A DNA stretch of 52,030 bases from Gemmatimonadota bacterium (lineage in GTDB: Bacteria; Gemmatimonadota; Gemmatimonadetes; Gemmatimonadales; Gemmatimonadaceae): assembly GCA_003155795.1 (NCBI GenBank), contig PMEM01000011.1:5710-57739 (forward strand). Reading direction: 5' to 3'. This document shows positions 1 to 12,508 of this stretch, piece by piece. Made by a program: the position numbers and the translations under genes. The notes beneath the pieces were generated by a model, which was given only the letters and a program-made list of their open reading frames with translations, made no database searches and was not told the origin of the DNA. Each line of letters opens with the position of its first letter. The first letter of the stretch is position 1.

Positions 1-1402
1 TCGTCCCATTATCCCCGCCAACCACCGCGATCGTTGCTGTCGACGAGCCGGTCCGCGTGACGGATACGGCCGAGCTATCGTTCGAACTCCACGCGATGAT
101 CCGGCCTGCCAATTGACTACCACGCGAGTCGTACACCTTGGCGGTCAGCACGGCTGTCTGATTGTTTCGGAGCGAAACCGTGGAAGGGGTTATCCGCACG
201 CTGGCAACCGCCGCTGTTGGTGCGGGTATCGACACCGTGATGGTCGCTGCCGCGCTCTTTCCCTCGCTTGTCGCGGTAATCACCGCCGTGCCAGCGCCGA
301 CCGCGGTAACGGCACCCGCGTTCGACACGGTGGCAACAGCCGGAGCGCTGCTCATCCAGGCAACCGTGCGACCCGACAGAGCCGTGCCGGATGAGTCGCG
401 TAACGTGGCAACCAGGTTCGACGCGTTTCCGACCTGCAGGCTCAAGGTCGATGGTGCGAGACTCACAGCCGCCACAGCGGCTGGAGGCGGCAGACTCACG
501 ACGATCTGGGCGGCTCCGGTCTTGCCGTCACTGGTAGCCTTGATCGTCGCGGTTCCAGCAGCAACGGCGCTTACGAGTCCGAGGGTGCTTACAGTCGCGA
601 CGGATGGACTTGCGGATGACCAGACTACCGCCCGTCCACTCAGTACGTTGCCATTTGCATCCGTAGCAACGGCTGTGAGCGCGACGGTGTGACCAGCTAC
701 CACCATCGCGGAGCTTGGCGTGACGGCTACCGACGACACCGGCGTAAGACTCACGCTGACGGACGCAGATGCCGTCTTTCCTTCACTTGTCCCTGTAATA
801 GTGGCGGTTCCGGCGCTAACACCGGTAACCGTGCCGCTGTTATCGACTGTCGCTATTTGCGGCGCGCTGGTTGCCCAGACTACGGAACGCCCGGTAAGTA
901 CCTGGCCCGCGGCATCGTACGTAACTGCCTGCAACGCGGCGGTGGCGCCTACGGTGAGACTCGCCTGGGCTGGGAGAATGGCAATTGACGCCACAGCGAC
1001 CGGCACTACTGCGACTGGAACGACTGCGGATTGACCACCGGAACTCGCTGCGACCTGAGTCGAGCCGAGGGCCTTTCCGGTAACTATACCAGTGGTAGTC
1101 ACTATCGCTACGTTCGTATCGAGACTGGACCAGAAGACCGTCGCGCCCGGCACGATCTGCCCGTCCGTGCCGTGAACTTCGGCCTGCAGCGCAAACTGCG
1201 ATCCGACTGCGACCGCAGGAGGCGCGGCGGGCGTTATCACGATCGCCGCTGCCGTCACGCTGGAGGTTGGGGCGACCGAGTCGGATGCCGATCCCCCGCA
1301 CGCGACTGCTCCGATGGCGAACGCGACCGCGCGATAGCCCGATGTAGCGAACTTCGCCCTCAAACCGAGGATGATCTCGTGGAACCGCGCTGCAGTGCGC
1401 AT
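1..1402 (-). CDS. Ig-like repeat lipoprotein (C-terminus cut by window edge)
   Basis: Predicted surface or periplasmic lipoprotein; the minus-strand frame is open from the ATG at 1402 to base 1 with no stop, so the C-terminus lies outside the window. The N-terminus has a basic stretch, a hydrophobic segment and a lipobox-like GAVAC followed by GGSASDS, consistent with signal peptidase II processing. After that come about four modules of 85-90 residues of the bacterial Ig-like type 2 (BIG_2) pattern: VxSVxxxP, then a Val-rich strand, then GRxVxWxSSxxxVATVxxxGxVTxxxxGTAxIxATSEGK. Such modules mediate adhesion or act as stalks; the ligand is unknown. It follows the small membrane gene at 1407-1751 by 4 bases, so the two are probably co-transcribed. 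The Ig-like assignment is firm; the cellular role is not. Confidence 0.8.
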   Translation of the reverse strand, partial: MRTAARFHEIILGLRAKFATSGYRAVAFAIGAVACGGSASDSVAPTSSVTAAAIVITPAAPPAVAVGSQFALQAEVHGTDGQIVPGATVFWSSLDTNVAIVTTTGIVTGKALGSTQVAASSGGQSAVVPVAVVPVAVASIAILPAQASLTVGATAALQAVTYDAAGQVLTGRSVVWATSAPQIATVDNSGTVTGVSAGTATITGTSEGKTASASVSVSLTPVSSVAVTPSSAMVVAGHTVALTAVATDANGNVLSGRAVVWSSASPSVATVSTLGLVSAVAAGTATIKATSDGKTGAAQIVVSLPPPAAVAAVSLAPSTLSLQVGNASNLVATLRDSSGTALSGRTVAWMSSAPAVATVSNAGAVTAVGAGTAVITATSEGKSAAATITVSIPAPTAAVASVRITPSTVSLRNNQTAVLTAKVYDSRGSQLAGRIIAWSSNDSSAVSVTRTGSSTATIAVVGGDNGT

Positions 1403-1406
1403 GGAA

Positions 1407-1751
1407 TCAACTCGCTCTCAGCTTTCGTGCAGCGCCTCTTTCCTGCGCGCTCGGCGTGCTGCGGCTGCGCAATCGCTCACCCCACGTCTCGAGCCGTTGC
1501 TCAGCTTCGGCCTGAGCAGGCTCGGCCGTCACTTGCTCAACTTCGTGTTCAACTGCGGGCGCAGTTTCTCTGATCACACCCGCTGGCACAATATCCGCGG
1601 CGCCCGCCGATGTCGGGACTACGAGCGGTGGAAGGGGCGCGTTCCGGCGCTTGACTTGCCGTCGGATCAGGCGCCTGCTCCGACTGATCCACACAACTGC
1701 GCCGCCGATCGCAAGAAGAAACAAAGGTACGATTATCGCTGCAAATTCCAT
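1407..1751 (-). CDS. Small single-pass membrane protein of unknown function
   Basis: 114 residues. It opens with a hydrophobic segment (about residues 3-22, AAIIVPLFLLAIGGAVVWI), then a very basic stretch (SRSRRLIRRQVKRR), then a Pro/Ala/Glu-rich tail. The positive charges after the helix predict an N-out, C-in bitopic protein. No family is recognised. It is probably the first gene of a two-gene unit with the Ig-like lipoprotein, whose ATG lies 4 bases past this stop. Coding is supported by its fit into the operon and the sensible membrane profile rather than by homology. Confidence 0.6.
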   Translation of the reverse strand: MEFAAIIVPLFLLAIGGAVVWISRSRRLIRRQVKRRNAPLPPLVVPTSAGAADIVPAGVIRETAPAVEHEVEQVTAEPAQAEAEQRLETWGERLRSRSTPSAQERGAARKLRAS

Positions 1752-2016
1752 CTGAGCACTCGTTGGTCACGGGGCATCTGTTCAAGGTGCAGGAGCCTTT
1801 CCTCCATGTAGCACAACCCGGGCCTGAGCGCTCAAGCGCAGCGATTTACTGTCGTAAAACCAGCGCGCCGTCAAAACGCAAACAAGCGTTTGGGGCGCTG
1901 GTGGGCAACCGTTGGGCGACCTCCCGGATTCCGTCCAGCGGAACACGTTCCGGACGCACAAGTACGATCGTTCGAGGCGTCGTTGCTCCGCCGATAAACC
2001 CCAATCGGAGATTAAA
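1752..2016. other. Intergenic region between 1751 and the hairpin at 2017
   Basis: About 265 bases with no convincing gene; frames that cross it look like translated non-coding DNA. It must hold the promoter for the minus-strand gene at 1751, but no clear -35/-10 pair stands out. A short GAGCGCTC palindrome lies near 1824-1831. Nothing else was recognised. Confidence 0.5.
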
Positions 2017-2062
2017 CAACAACGGGAGTCGAGACCACGAATGGTCTCGACTCCCGTTGTTG
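2017..2062 (-). terminator. Perfect 21-bp stem hairpin after the S9 peptidase gene
   Basis: Bases 2017-2037 are the exact reverse complement of 2042-2062, with a CGAA loop. It lies 25 bases past the stop of the minus-strand peptidase gene and is followed on that strand by TTTAAT, so it fits an intrinsic terminator with a weak T-tract. The perfect 21-bp arm is longer than usual. Confidence 0.7.
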
Positions 2063-2087
2063 AATTTCGGTGCGGTACTCTGGCTAA

Positions 2088-4433
2088 TCAGCCTCTTCTG
2101 CCTCTCGCTCCGGCGGGCGGCGAGTCCTGGATCTCGTATTCCTTCGGTGGTGTTGCACCCAGGAGATAGCGGACGAAATAATCCCAGCGGCGGCGCATCA
2201 TGTAGTTGGATGCAGATGCGTAGCCGTGTCTCGCGTTCGGAATGATCAGCTCATCAAAGTCCTTGTTAGCCTTGATGAGTGCATCCGCGACGAGGAACGT
2301 GTTCGACGGTGGGACGTTGTCGTCGGTCGAGCCGTGCGCGAGCAGCAGATGGCCCTTGAGATTGTGTGCTACGCTCTCGTTGGATTCCTGCGTGTAGTTG
2401 TCGGTGCCGTCGGCGTTCTTCACGAGAAGTCCCTGGTAGCGCTCTCCCCAGTCATCCTCGTAGTTGCGTTGATCGTGATTGCCCGACTCGGCGATTCCGA
2501 CCTTGAAGAAATCGGGATAGCGGAACATCGCGTCGGCTGTCGCGAATCCACCACCGGAGTGACCGTAGATTCCCGCCTTGTCGATGTCGATCCAGGAATA
2601 ACTCTGTGCGAGCTCCTTCATCGTCGCGACCTGATCGGGAAGCGTGTTGTCGCGTCCCATCGCGCCATAGTATGCGTCGTGGAAACTCTTCGACCGGTTC
2701 GGAGTTCCCAATCCGTCGACGGTGACGACGACGAATCCGAGTTCAGCGAGCGCCTGACGATCACTGCGCGCGGTAGCGAAGCTGCGCGATCCGACGCTTC
2801 CGGACTGCGGCCCCGGATACGGATTGTTGATGATCGGATATTTCTTGCTCGGGTCGAAGTTGGTCGGACGGAACATCAAGCCGTAAAGTTTCGTCTTGCC
2901 ATCATGCGCCGTAACAGTAAATGGAATCGGCGGCTTCCAGCCTGACGCGACCAGTCGCGAGATATCCATCTGCCCGAGCTGCATCAGGACGTTCCCCGAT
3001 GAATTGCGCAGCACGACCTTGGGCGGAATGTCGGGAGTCGAGTATGTGTCGATGATGTAACGACCGTCTGGTGAAAGCTGGATCGAATGGTCGGCACTAT
3101 CGGGTGTCAGTGACTTCCATCCCGTTCCGTTGACGTTCACGCTGTAGTAGTGGCGGAAGTATGGATCCTCGCCGGGGTTGCGGCCGAGTGCCTGAACGAC
3201 GAGTGATTTGGACTTGTCGTCCACGCGCTCGATTCCTGTCACGGGACCTTCGCCGGTAGTGATCTTGTTGATCAGCTTTCCAGTGTTGAGATCGTACGCA
3301 TACAGCTGACCCCAGTTATCGCGCTCGGACGACCAGATGATCGTGTGTTCCGGCCACATGATACGCCAGCCGGCGATCGATTCGAACTGCGTCGCGGGTT
3401 CGCTGTCCTCGAACAGAGTACGCACGGCGCCGGTGTTGGCGTCGGCGAGCTTGACAGTTGCACCCTTGTGATCGCGCGGAGTGCTGACGTATGCCAGCTG
3501 TGATCCGTCGGGATTCCAGATGAGATCCGACATGCTGATGTTGTCGCCAAGCATTGCGCGGTGGTAATCCGGTGGCGACTGAATGCGAATCACCCTTGCG
3601 GTCGGCACATCGATGATGACGCGTGAGATCATCGAGATAACGCTGTCGCCTGGATATGCACCCTTCCAGTGCTGCAGGTGCGAGTGGCCGACCCGGGTAT
3701 CGAGAAGGTACATGTCGCCCACGTGGCGATCATCCTGCTGCTGAGTGGCGATCTTCCTGGAGTCAGGCGACCAGAGCACGATCGGATTGTCGCTGTGTAC
3801 CCAGCCTGCGTTGTCGGTCGCGTATCCGTAATTCTCAACGCCGTCGGTCGTCAGCTGCCGTTCCTTACCCGTTGCAACGTCACGAACCCAGAGATTCCAG
3901 TCGCGGATGAAAGCGATGCTCTTGCCGTCTGGCGAGAGACCGGGAGGCGGTCCGAAACGACCAGCTGCGGGCATTGCCGGTACCTCGATCGAGTTGCAGC
4001 TTCCGCCGCCGACGTCGCATCTCCAGTGGTGACTGCCGATGTCGAGTACAACGTGTTTCCCGTCCTCGGACAGTTCTGCGCGTTGCGCTGGGATATTACG
4101 CGGATCGATCGTACCGGCGCCTGCCTTGGTGAGCGCAGCGGCTACCTCGGGCGCTTTGAAAAGTGCGACGCTCGTCTTTTTTGCCGGGTTAACCAGCACC
4201 CATTCGGCGCCGTCGGCAGTGGTGTTTCGGTAGTAGAACCTGTCATCGGGGAGCCACGTGGCCCTGATGCTTCCGCCACTTACCAGCGCATTGGTGTTGG
4301 GAGCGAGCATCTTCACCGCCTGGTCGTAATCCGCAGTGGTGAGGACGCGTTGCGCCTGCAGTGCCGGTGCGGCGCCAATGAAGGCTCCGAGAATGGCGAG
4401 TCGGATATGTGCGCTTCTGGTGTGCATTGTCAT
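2088..4433 (-). CDS. Secreted S9 family (DPP4-like) dipeptidyl/prolyl peptidase
   Basis: 781 residues, exported serine peptidase. The signal peptide covers about residues 1-28, ending ALQAQ. Residues about 60-490 form the DPPIV_N-type beta-propeller (repeated SPDGKxIAF/WSPDSRKIA/SPDGRYI blades). The C-terminal alpha/beta-hydrolase domain carries the triad Ser626 (GHSGGG), Asp704 (HGSTDDNV) and His736 (ARHGYA), equivalent to human DPP4 Ser630/Asp708/His740. It is expected to release N-terminal dipeptides, often X-Pro, from peptides in the periplasm or medium. The preceding and divergent neighbour is a MarR regulator, but no link is implied. Family certain; exact specificity not shown. Confidence 0.93.
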   Translation of the reverse strand: MTMHTRSAHIRLAILGAFIGAAPALQAQRVLTTADYDQAVKMLAPNTNALVSGGSIRATWLPDDRFYYRNTTADGAEWVLVNPAKKTSVALFKAPEVAAALTKAGAGTIDPRNIPAQRAELSEDGKHVVLDIGSHHWRCDVGGGSCNSIEVPAMPAAGRFGPPPGLSPDGKSIAFIRDWNLWVRDVATGKERQLTTDGVENYGYATDNAGWVHSDNPIVLWSPDSRKIATQQQDDRHVGDMYLLDTRVGHSHLQHWKGAYPGDSVISMISRVIIDVPTARVIRIQSPPDYHRAMLGDNISMSDLIWNPDGSQLAYVSTPRDHKGATVKLADANTGAVRTLFEDSEPATQFESIAGWRIMWPEHTIIWSSERDNWGQLYAYDLNTGKLINKITTGEGPVTGIERVDDKSKSLVVQALGRNPGEDPYFRHYYSVNVNGTGWKSLTPDSADHSIQLSPDGRYIIDTYSTPDIPPKVVLRNSSGNVLMQLGQMDISRLVASGWKPPIPFTVTAHDGKTKLYGLMFRPTNFDPSKKYPIINNPYPGPQSGSVGSRSFATARSDRQALAELGFVVVTVDGLGTPNRSKSFHDAYYGAMGRDNTLPDQVATMKELAQSYSWIDIDKAGIYGHSGGGFATADAMFRYPDFFKVGIAESGNHDQRNYEDDWGERYQGLLVKNADGTDNYTQESNESVAHNLKGHLLLAHGSTDDNVPPSNTFLVADALIKANKDFDELIIPNARHGYASASNYMMRRRWDYFVRYLLGATPPKEYEIQDSPPAGARGRRG

Positions 4434-4597
4434 GCGGGTGAGGAGAAAAACCGGGACGTCTGTCCTCCAATATTATGGCCGAGGCAGTCCGTTTGTTGGG
4501 GAGACCATGGAATACGCAGCCGGGCGTACGTTTTCAGACCGAGCGACGGGTCTCGCACCGCGCGGAGGGAAGGGTACTCCCGGTATTTGCCGCCCTC

Positions 4598-4626
4598 TTG
4601 ACAATGCGTGTTATAACATGTATCCT
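4598..4626 (+). promoter_or_regulatory. Promoter of the marR-like gene with embedded palindrome
   Basis: TTGACA (4598-4603), a 17-base spacer and TATCCT (4621-4626). The perfect palindrome TGTTATAACA (4609-4618) sits in the spacer just before the -10, a typical place for an autoregulatory MarR operator. The ATG at 4632 is only 5 bases past the -10 hexamer, which suggests a leaderless transcript. Confidence 0.6.
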
Positions 4627-4631
4627 CACTC

Positions 4632-5099
4632 ATGTCGATCAATCTGAAGGAGGAGATCAAGCAGAGCAAGCCGTTCCCGAGCACGGGAGCGGAGGCGCTG
4701 TTATCGATACTTCGGACCGCGACGATTCTGGAGCACGAACAGAACGAGGCGCTCAGGCCATATGGTGTGACGGCCACGCAGTACAACGTGCTTCGGATAC
4801 TCCAGGGTGCTGGTGACAGCGGTCTGTGCGGGCGCGAGATCGCGGAGCGGCTCATTTCCAAGGTGCCGGACGTTTCCCGGTTGCTGGATCGAATGGACGA
4901 GATTGAACTGCTCACGCGTGAGCGGGATCCTGAAGATCGACGTCATGTGACGGCCCGCATCTCGGAGAAGGGGCGCAAAGTGCTGGCAGATGCTACACCG
5001 GCGCTGCAAGCCGTGGAGTGGAAGCGGTTCAAGAACGTCGATTCGAACGCAGCCGCATCGCTCATCGATGCGCTCGGGACGATTCGCAATTCAATCTGA
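4632..5099 (+). CDS. MarR family transcriptional regulator
   Basis: 155 residues, the usual MarR length. A winged-helix core spans about residues 45-115: GVTATQYNVLRIL, the recognition-helix region ISKVPDVSRLLDRMDE, and the wing RERDPEDRRHVTARISEKG with the characteristic DxRxxxxxLTxxG-like pattern. Helices at both ends would form the dimer interface. It probably represses its own promoter (palindrome at 4609-4618) and the DoxX gene 62 bases downstream, which has a near-identical site. The inducer is unknown. No Shine-Dalgarno is visible close to the ATG, consistent with leaderless translation. Confidence 0.9.
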   Translation: MSINLKEEIKQSKPFPSTGAEALLSILRTATILEHEQNEALRPYGVTATQYNVLRILQGAGDSGLCGREIAERLISKVPDVSRLLDRMDEIELLTRERDPEDRRHVTARISEKGRKVLADATPALQAVEWKRFKNVDSNAAASLIDALGTIRNSI

Positions 5100-5119
5100 T
5101 TTTTTTTGAAGGATTAGAT

Positions 5120-5143
5120 GTTGCAACACTCATTGTTATACCA
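5120..5143 (+). promoter_or_regulatory. Candidate MarR operator upstream of doxX-like gene
   Basis: TGTTATACCA at 5134-5143 matches the TGTTATAACA palindrome in the marR promoter at 9 of 10 positions, and a GTTGCAAC palindrome lies at 5120-5127. It sits 18 bases before the DoxX start codon. A shared operator is inferred from the similarity and gene order only. Confidence 0.4.
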
Positions 5144-5161
5144 TTTACCGGAACAGGAAAG

Positions 5162-5686
5162 ATGAATACCATACCAATTGATACCGTGACATTCAGCGTT
5201 GGGCTTCTGGTAGCGCGAGTTGTGATCGGCTTGATGATGGCGGCGCACGGCAGTCAGAAACTATTCGGCTGGTTTGGCGGTCATGGGCTCGCCGGAACTG
5301 CAGGGTTCTTCGACGCTCTTGGATTTCGCCCGGGACGCCTCTTTGCGACGCTTGCTTCTGGAACAGAAATAACAAGCGGGCTTCTGGTAGCGTTCGGTCT
5401 TTTCGGTCCAGTCGGGCCCGCACTGATGATCTCCGTGATGATCTCCGCCGCGGTAAGCAACCACTGGAAGAATGGAGTATTCGCCGGCACTAACGGGATC
5501 GAGGTTCCGATGTTGTACGGAGTTATCGCCACGGCACTGCTTCTCACAGGACCCGGACTGTATTCTCTTGATGCCGCGCTCGGACTCGGCGCACTCTCCA
5601 CTCCAGTGTTCCAGTGGAGTCTGCTCGTGATCGGAGTTGTTGGCGGAATCAGCAATCTTCTGGTAAGGCGACCGGTAGTCGCATAG
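5162..5686 (+). CDS. DoxX family membrane protein
   Basis: 174 residues from the ATG at 5162, chosen because the longer open frame overlaps the MarR gene and a purine-rich GGAACAGGAAAG precedes this ATG. Four hydrophobic helices are visible (about 10-30, 55-75, 80-100, 115-165). The sequence RxxIGLMMAAHGSQKLFGWFGGHGLAGTAGFF is the DoxX signature. DoxX proteins are inner-membrane proteins linked to thiol/oxidative stress and often sit under MarR-type control, as here. Substrate or partner unknown. A strong hairpin at 5731 closes the unit. Confidence 0.88.
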   Translation: MNTIPIDTVTFSVGLLVARVVIGLMMAAHGSQKLFGWFGGHGLAGTAGFFDALGFRPGRLFATLASGTEITSGLLVAFGLFGPVGPALMISVMISAAVSNHWKNGVFAGTNGIEVPMLYGVIATALLLTGPGLYSLDAALGLGALSTPVFQWSLLVIGVVGGISNLLVRRPVVA

Positions 5687-5730
5687 GCAATGAGCCGACG
5701 CGTGGCGCGTTCAGCTCGAAAGGCATGAGA

Positions 5731-5764
5731 ACAAAACCGCAGTCGGTGACGACTGCGGTTTTGT
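5731..5764. terminator. Intrinsic terminator after the doxX-like gene
   Basis: A 15-bp perfect stem (5731-5745 with 5750-5764), loop GTGA. The stem starts ACAAAACCGC and ends GCGGTTTTGT, so a T-run lies in the 3' arm when read on the plus strand. It ends the marR-doxX unit and insulates the receptor gene that follows. Confidence 0.8.
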
Positions 5765-5940
5765 TGCACGTACAAGGGGCGTAATCAAGATGTAATCTGC
5801 GTTTCACGCCGCGCTAATGCGTCGATCAGCAATCGCTAACCTGGCGTTCGTACGTTGACGATGTACGCGCATGTCGAAGATCTGGTTCGACTGCTTGCGC
5901 ATACGACAAACATACGACTCACCAAGCGAGGTTGCCCGTG

Positions 5941-10364
<4,424 letters not shown>

Positions 10365-10456
10365 TTTTCAGGCTTTTGCCGGGCTGAGCGGGCAGATTTT
10401 CCCTGGCAGCTGGCGAGGAGACCGCGAGGGGGGCTTGCAGTTTTGTTCTGGAGGTG

Positions 10457-10480
10457 TTAATTAACTAACTGGTTAATTAA
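10457..10480. promoter_or_regulatory. Inverted-repeat operator of the TetR efflux regulator
   Basis: TTAATTAAC (10457-10465), six bases, then GTTAATTAA (10472-10480): perfect 9-bp arms. The inner part reads TTAACTAACTGGTTAA, a form common for TetR-family operators. It lies 34 bases before the tetR start. A TTGCAG at 10435-10440 could be the -35 of a promoter whose -10 lies within the palindrome, so binding would block the whole operon. Confidence 0.75.
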
Positions 10481-10514
10481 TCATGACTGACTGCCAAATG
10501 ACGCGCCTTTTCGG

Positions 10515-11180
10515 ATGGGCCCACTGACCCCCGCTGGGCGCCCTCCCAGAGCGCAGCGCGATAGCGGCACCGAGGCTCGAATTCTGGAGGCCGCCCGCGC
10601 TGTATTCATCCGCAGCGGGACCGGTGGCGCGCGGATGCAGGAGATCGCAGCGGAGGCCGGCGTGAATCAGGCGCTGCTGCATTACTACTTCAAGTCCAAG
10701 GACCACCTTGCACAGGCGGTATTCCGGGAGGTAGGCACGCGTATTGTCCCGTCCATCATCGGCGCGTTTGCCTCAGAAGATGCGCTGGAGCTGAAGATTG
10801 AACGGTTCGTGCAGGCTTACATCGATGCGGTTCGGGAGAGTCCGTTCATTCCCGGCTACATACTGGCGGAACTGCATTTCAATCCCGAACGGCTCACCGC
10901 ACTCGCAGAACAGATAACGGGTTCCAACCCCGCCAACGCCGTGCGGTCGTTTGTCCAGCGACTCGGCGCTGATCTCGATCGACAGGCTGCTATTGGCGCG
11001 ATGCGTCCAATTGCCGCCGAACAGTTCCTGGTAAACCTCATTGCGCTCTGTGTCTTTCCGTTTGCCGCACGTCCCGTTCTCCGGCTCGTTCTTGGTCAGG
11101 ATGACGAGGCGTTCAACCGGTTCCTGGATGAGCGAAGAGCGGAACTCCCGGATTTCATCCTCAACGCACTCAGACCATGA
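10515..11180 (+). CDS. TetR family repressor of the ABC efflux operon
   Basis: 221 residues. N-terminal TetR DNA-binding domain: TEARILEAARAVFIRSGTGGARMQEIAAEAGVNQALLHYYFKSK split as helix 1, then the helix-turn-helix IAAEAGVNQALLHYYF at about residues 52-67. The rest is a helical ligand/dimer domain. It is the first gene of a seven-gene unit; its stop overlaps the start of the TolC-like gene (ATGA at 11177). The context matches E. coli cecR (ybiH), the TetR-type regulator upstream of ybhGFSR. It likely represses its own promoter through the inverted repeat at 10457-10480. The inducing drug or metabolite cannot be read from the sequence. Confidence 0.92.
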   Translation: MGPLTPAGRPPRAQRDSGTEARILEAARAVFIRSGTGGARMQEIAAEAGVNQALLHYYFKSKDHLAQAVFREVGTRIVPSIIGAFASEDALELKIERFVQAYIDAVRESPFIPGYILAELHFNPERLTALAEQITGSNPANAVRSFVQRLGADLDRQAAIGAMRPIAAEQFLVNLIALCVFPFAARPVLRLVLGQDDEAFNRFLDERRAELPDFILNALRP

Positions 11181-12508
11181 CGGGAAGACATCATCTGCAT
11201 TCGATTGCAGCCGTCGCCGCAACCGCGATGTATGTGCTGCCGTGCCTTGCGGGTGCACAAAACGCCGCGCCACTGCCCGATACTCTGCACCTCGGTGATC
11301 TTCAATCTCAGGCTGTCAAACTTGATCCAAGAGCACGACAACTCGAGATCCTCGCCGCTCAGTCTTCACTGCGCGAAAGTGACATCGATGCGACGCGACT
11401 TCCAATCGTGGGGGCGAACGCGCAGGGGCAGTATCAGTCACAAGTCGTGGCGCTCCCTCTCAAGTTGCCGAACGGGATCTCACTTCCTGAACCGCCGCAT
11501 GACGCGTATGACGCCTATGTCACTGCACAGCAGCCGATATACGATCCGTCGGTCGGTGCAAAGCGAGGCGTCGAGCGCGCGCTGCTTGCGGCCTCACAGG
11601 CGGGTGTAAGGGCGTCGCTCTTCGCGCTCCGGCAGAATGTGAACGACGCCTATTTCGGTGCACTCATGAACCAGATGCAGGCGGCGGATCAGGCTGCGGC
11701 GATCGCGGACATTCAGGCGCACCGCCGCGTTGCGCTGGAACGTGTGCAACAGGGGGCGGCGCTTCCAAGCGAGCCAGACATGCTCGAGGCAGAACTGCTC
11801 CGAAGAAAGCAAATAGTCGGAACTCTCGATGCTAATCGCGCGGCAGCTCTCGCAGTACTTGCGAACCTGACTGGAGGCTCGATAAGCGGAACTGAAGCGC
11901 TCGCGATTCCCGACCTCGCGGCGTCCGTACAGGAGGCACGCAGTTCGATGGACACCATTGGCGCGCGGCCTGAATACGCTGAGTTTGCGCGAAATCGCGA
12001 TGTAATCGCGGAGCAACAGGCGTCTCTTGGCGCAGCCGATCTGCCACGCGTGTCGGCGTTTGGAAGGGGTGGCTACGGTCGGCCCGGATTGAATCCGTTG
12101 TCACAGAATTTTCAGAGTTACTGGCTGACAGGTATCAAGGTTGACTGGACGCCGTGGAACTGGGGCACGACCAGGCGCGATCGCGAGGCGCTGACTCTGC
12201 AGAAGCAGATCGTTGAGTCTAACGAGGCTGCCTTCAGAAAGAGTGTGCAACGCGGCGTGACATCGCAACTCGCGACCATCGATCAGCTTCAGCAGACTCT
12301 GACCGACGACGACGCGATCATTGCTTTGCGTGAGCGAATACTGCGCGAGACCGACTTTCGCTTCGACGAGGGCGTAATCACATCGGCTGATTACATAGAT
12401 CGCGAGACGGATCTGTTGAATGCTCGATTGGCACGTTCGACTCATCTGGTTCAGTTGGCTCAGGCGCGTGCGAATTTCCTCACTTCTCTGGGACTGGAGG
12501 TCCACTGA
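11177..12508 (+). CDS. TolC-like outer-membrane efflux channel
   Basis: 443 residues with a signal peptide of about 27 residues (AVAATAMYVLPCLAGAQ). Two outer-membrane-efflux-protein repeats follow with long helical hairpins: QAVKLDPRARQLEI..., KRGVERALLAASQAGVRASLFALRQNVNDAYFGAL, and in the second half EALTLQKQIVESNEAAF...RANFLTSLGLEVH. Its place between the repressor and the HlyD-type adaptor makes it the outer-membrane exit duct of this tripartite pump. E. coli ybhGFSR has no such gene in the operon. Starts at the ATG that overlaps the tetR stop; ends TGATG, overlapping the adaptor start. Confidence 0.92.
   Translation: MTGRHHLHSIAAVAATAMYVLPCLAGAQNAAPLPDTLHLGDLQSQAVKLDPRARQLEILAAQSSLRESDIDATRLPIVGANAQGQYQSQVVALPLKLPNGISLPEPPHDAYDAYVTAQQPIYDPSVGAKRGVERALLAASQAGVRASLFALRQNVNDAYFGALMNQMQAADQAAAIADIQAHRRVALERVQQGAALPSEPDMLEAELLRRKQIVGTLDANRAAALAVLANLTGGSISGTEALAIPDLAASVQEARSSMDTIGARPEYAEFARNRDVIAEQQASLGAADLPRVSAFGRGGYGRPGLNPLSQNFQSYWLTGIKVDWTPWNWGTTRRDREALTLQKQIVESNEAAFRKSVQRGVTSQLATIDQLQQTLTDDDAIIALRERILRETDFRFDEGVITSADYIDRETDLLNARLARSTHLVQLAQARANFLTSLGLEVH

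Noticed and set aside
162..1034. Plus-strand open frames of up to 176 residues
   Set aside because: They are the antisense shadow of the Ig-like repeats on the minus strand; their repetitive pattern mirrors those repeats and there is no ribosome site.
2226..4601. Two long plus-strand frames (239 and 310 residues)
   Set aside because: They lie antisense to the S9 peptidase, which has a complete catalytic triad and signal peptide; the frames have no family features.
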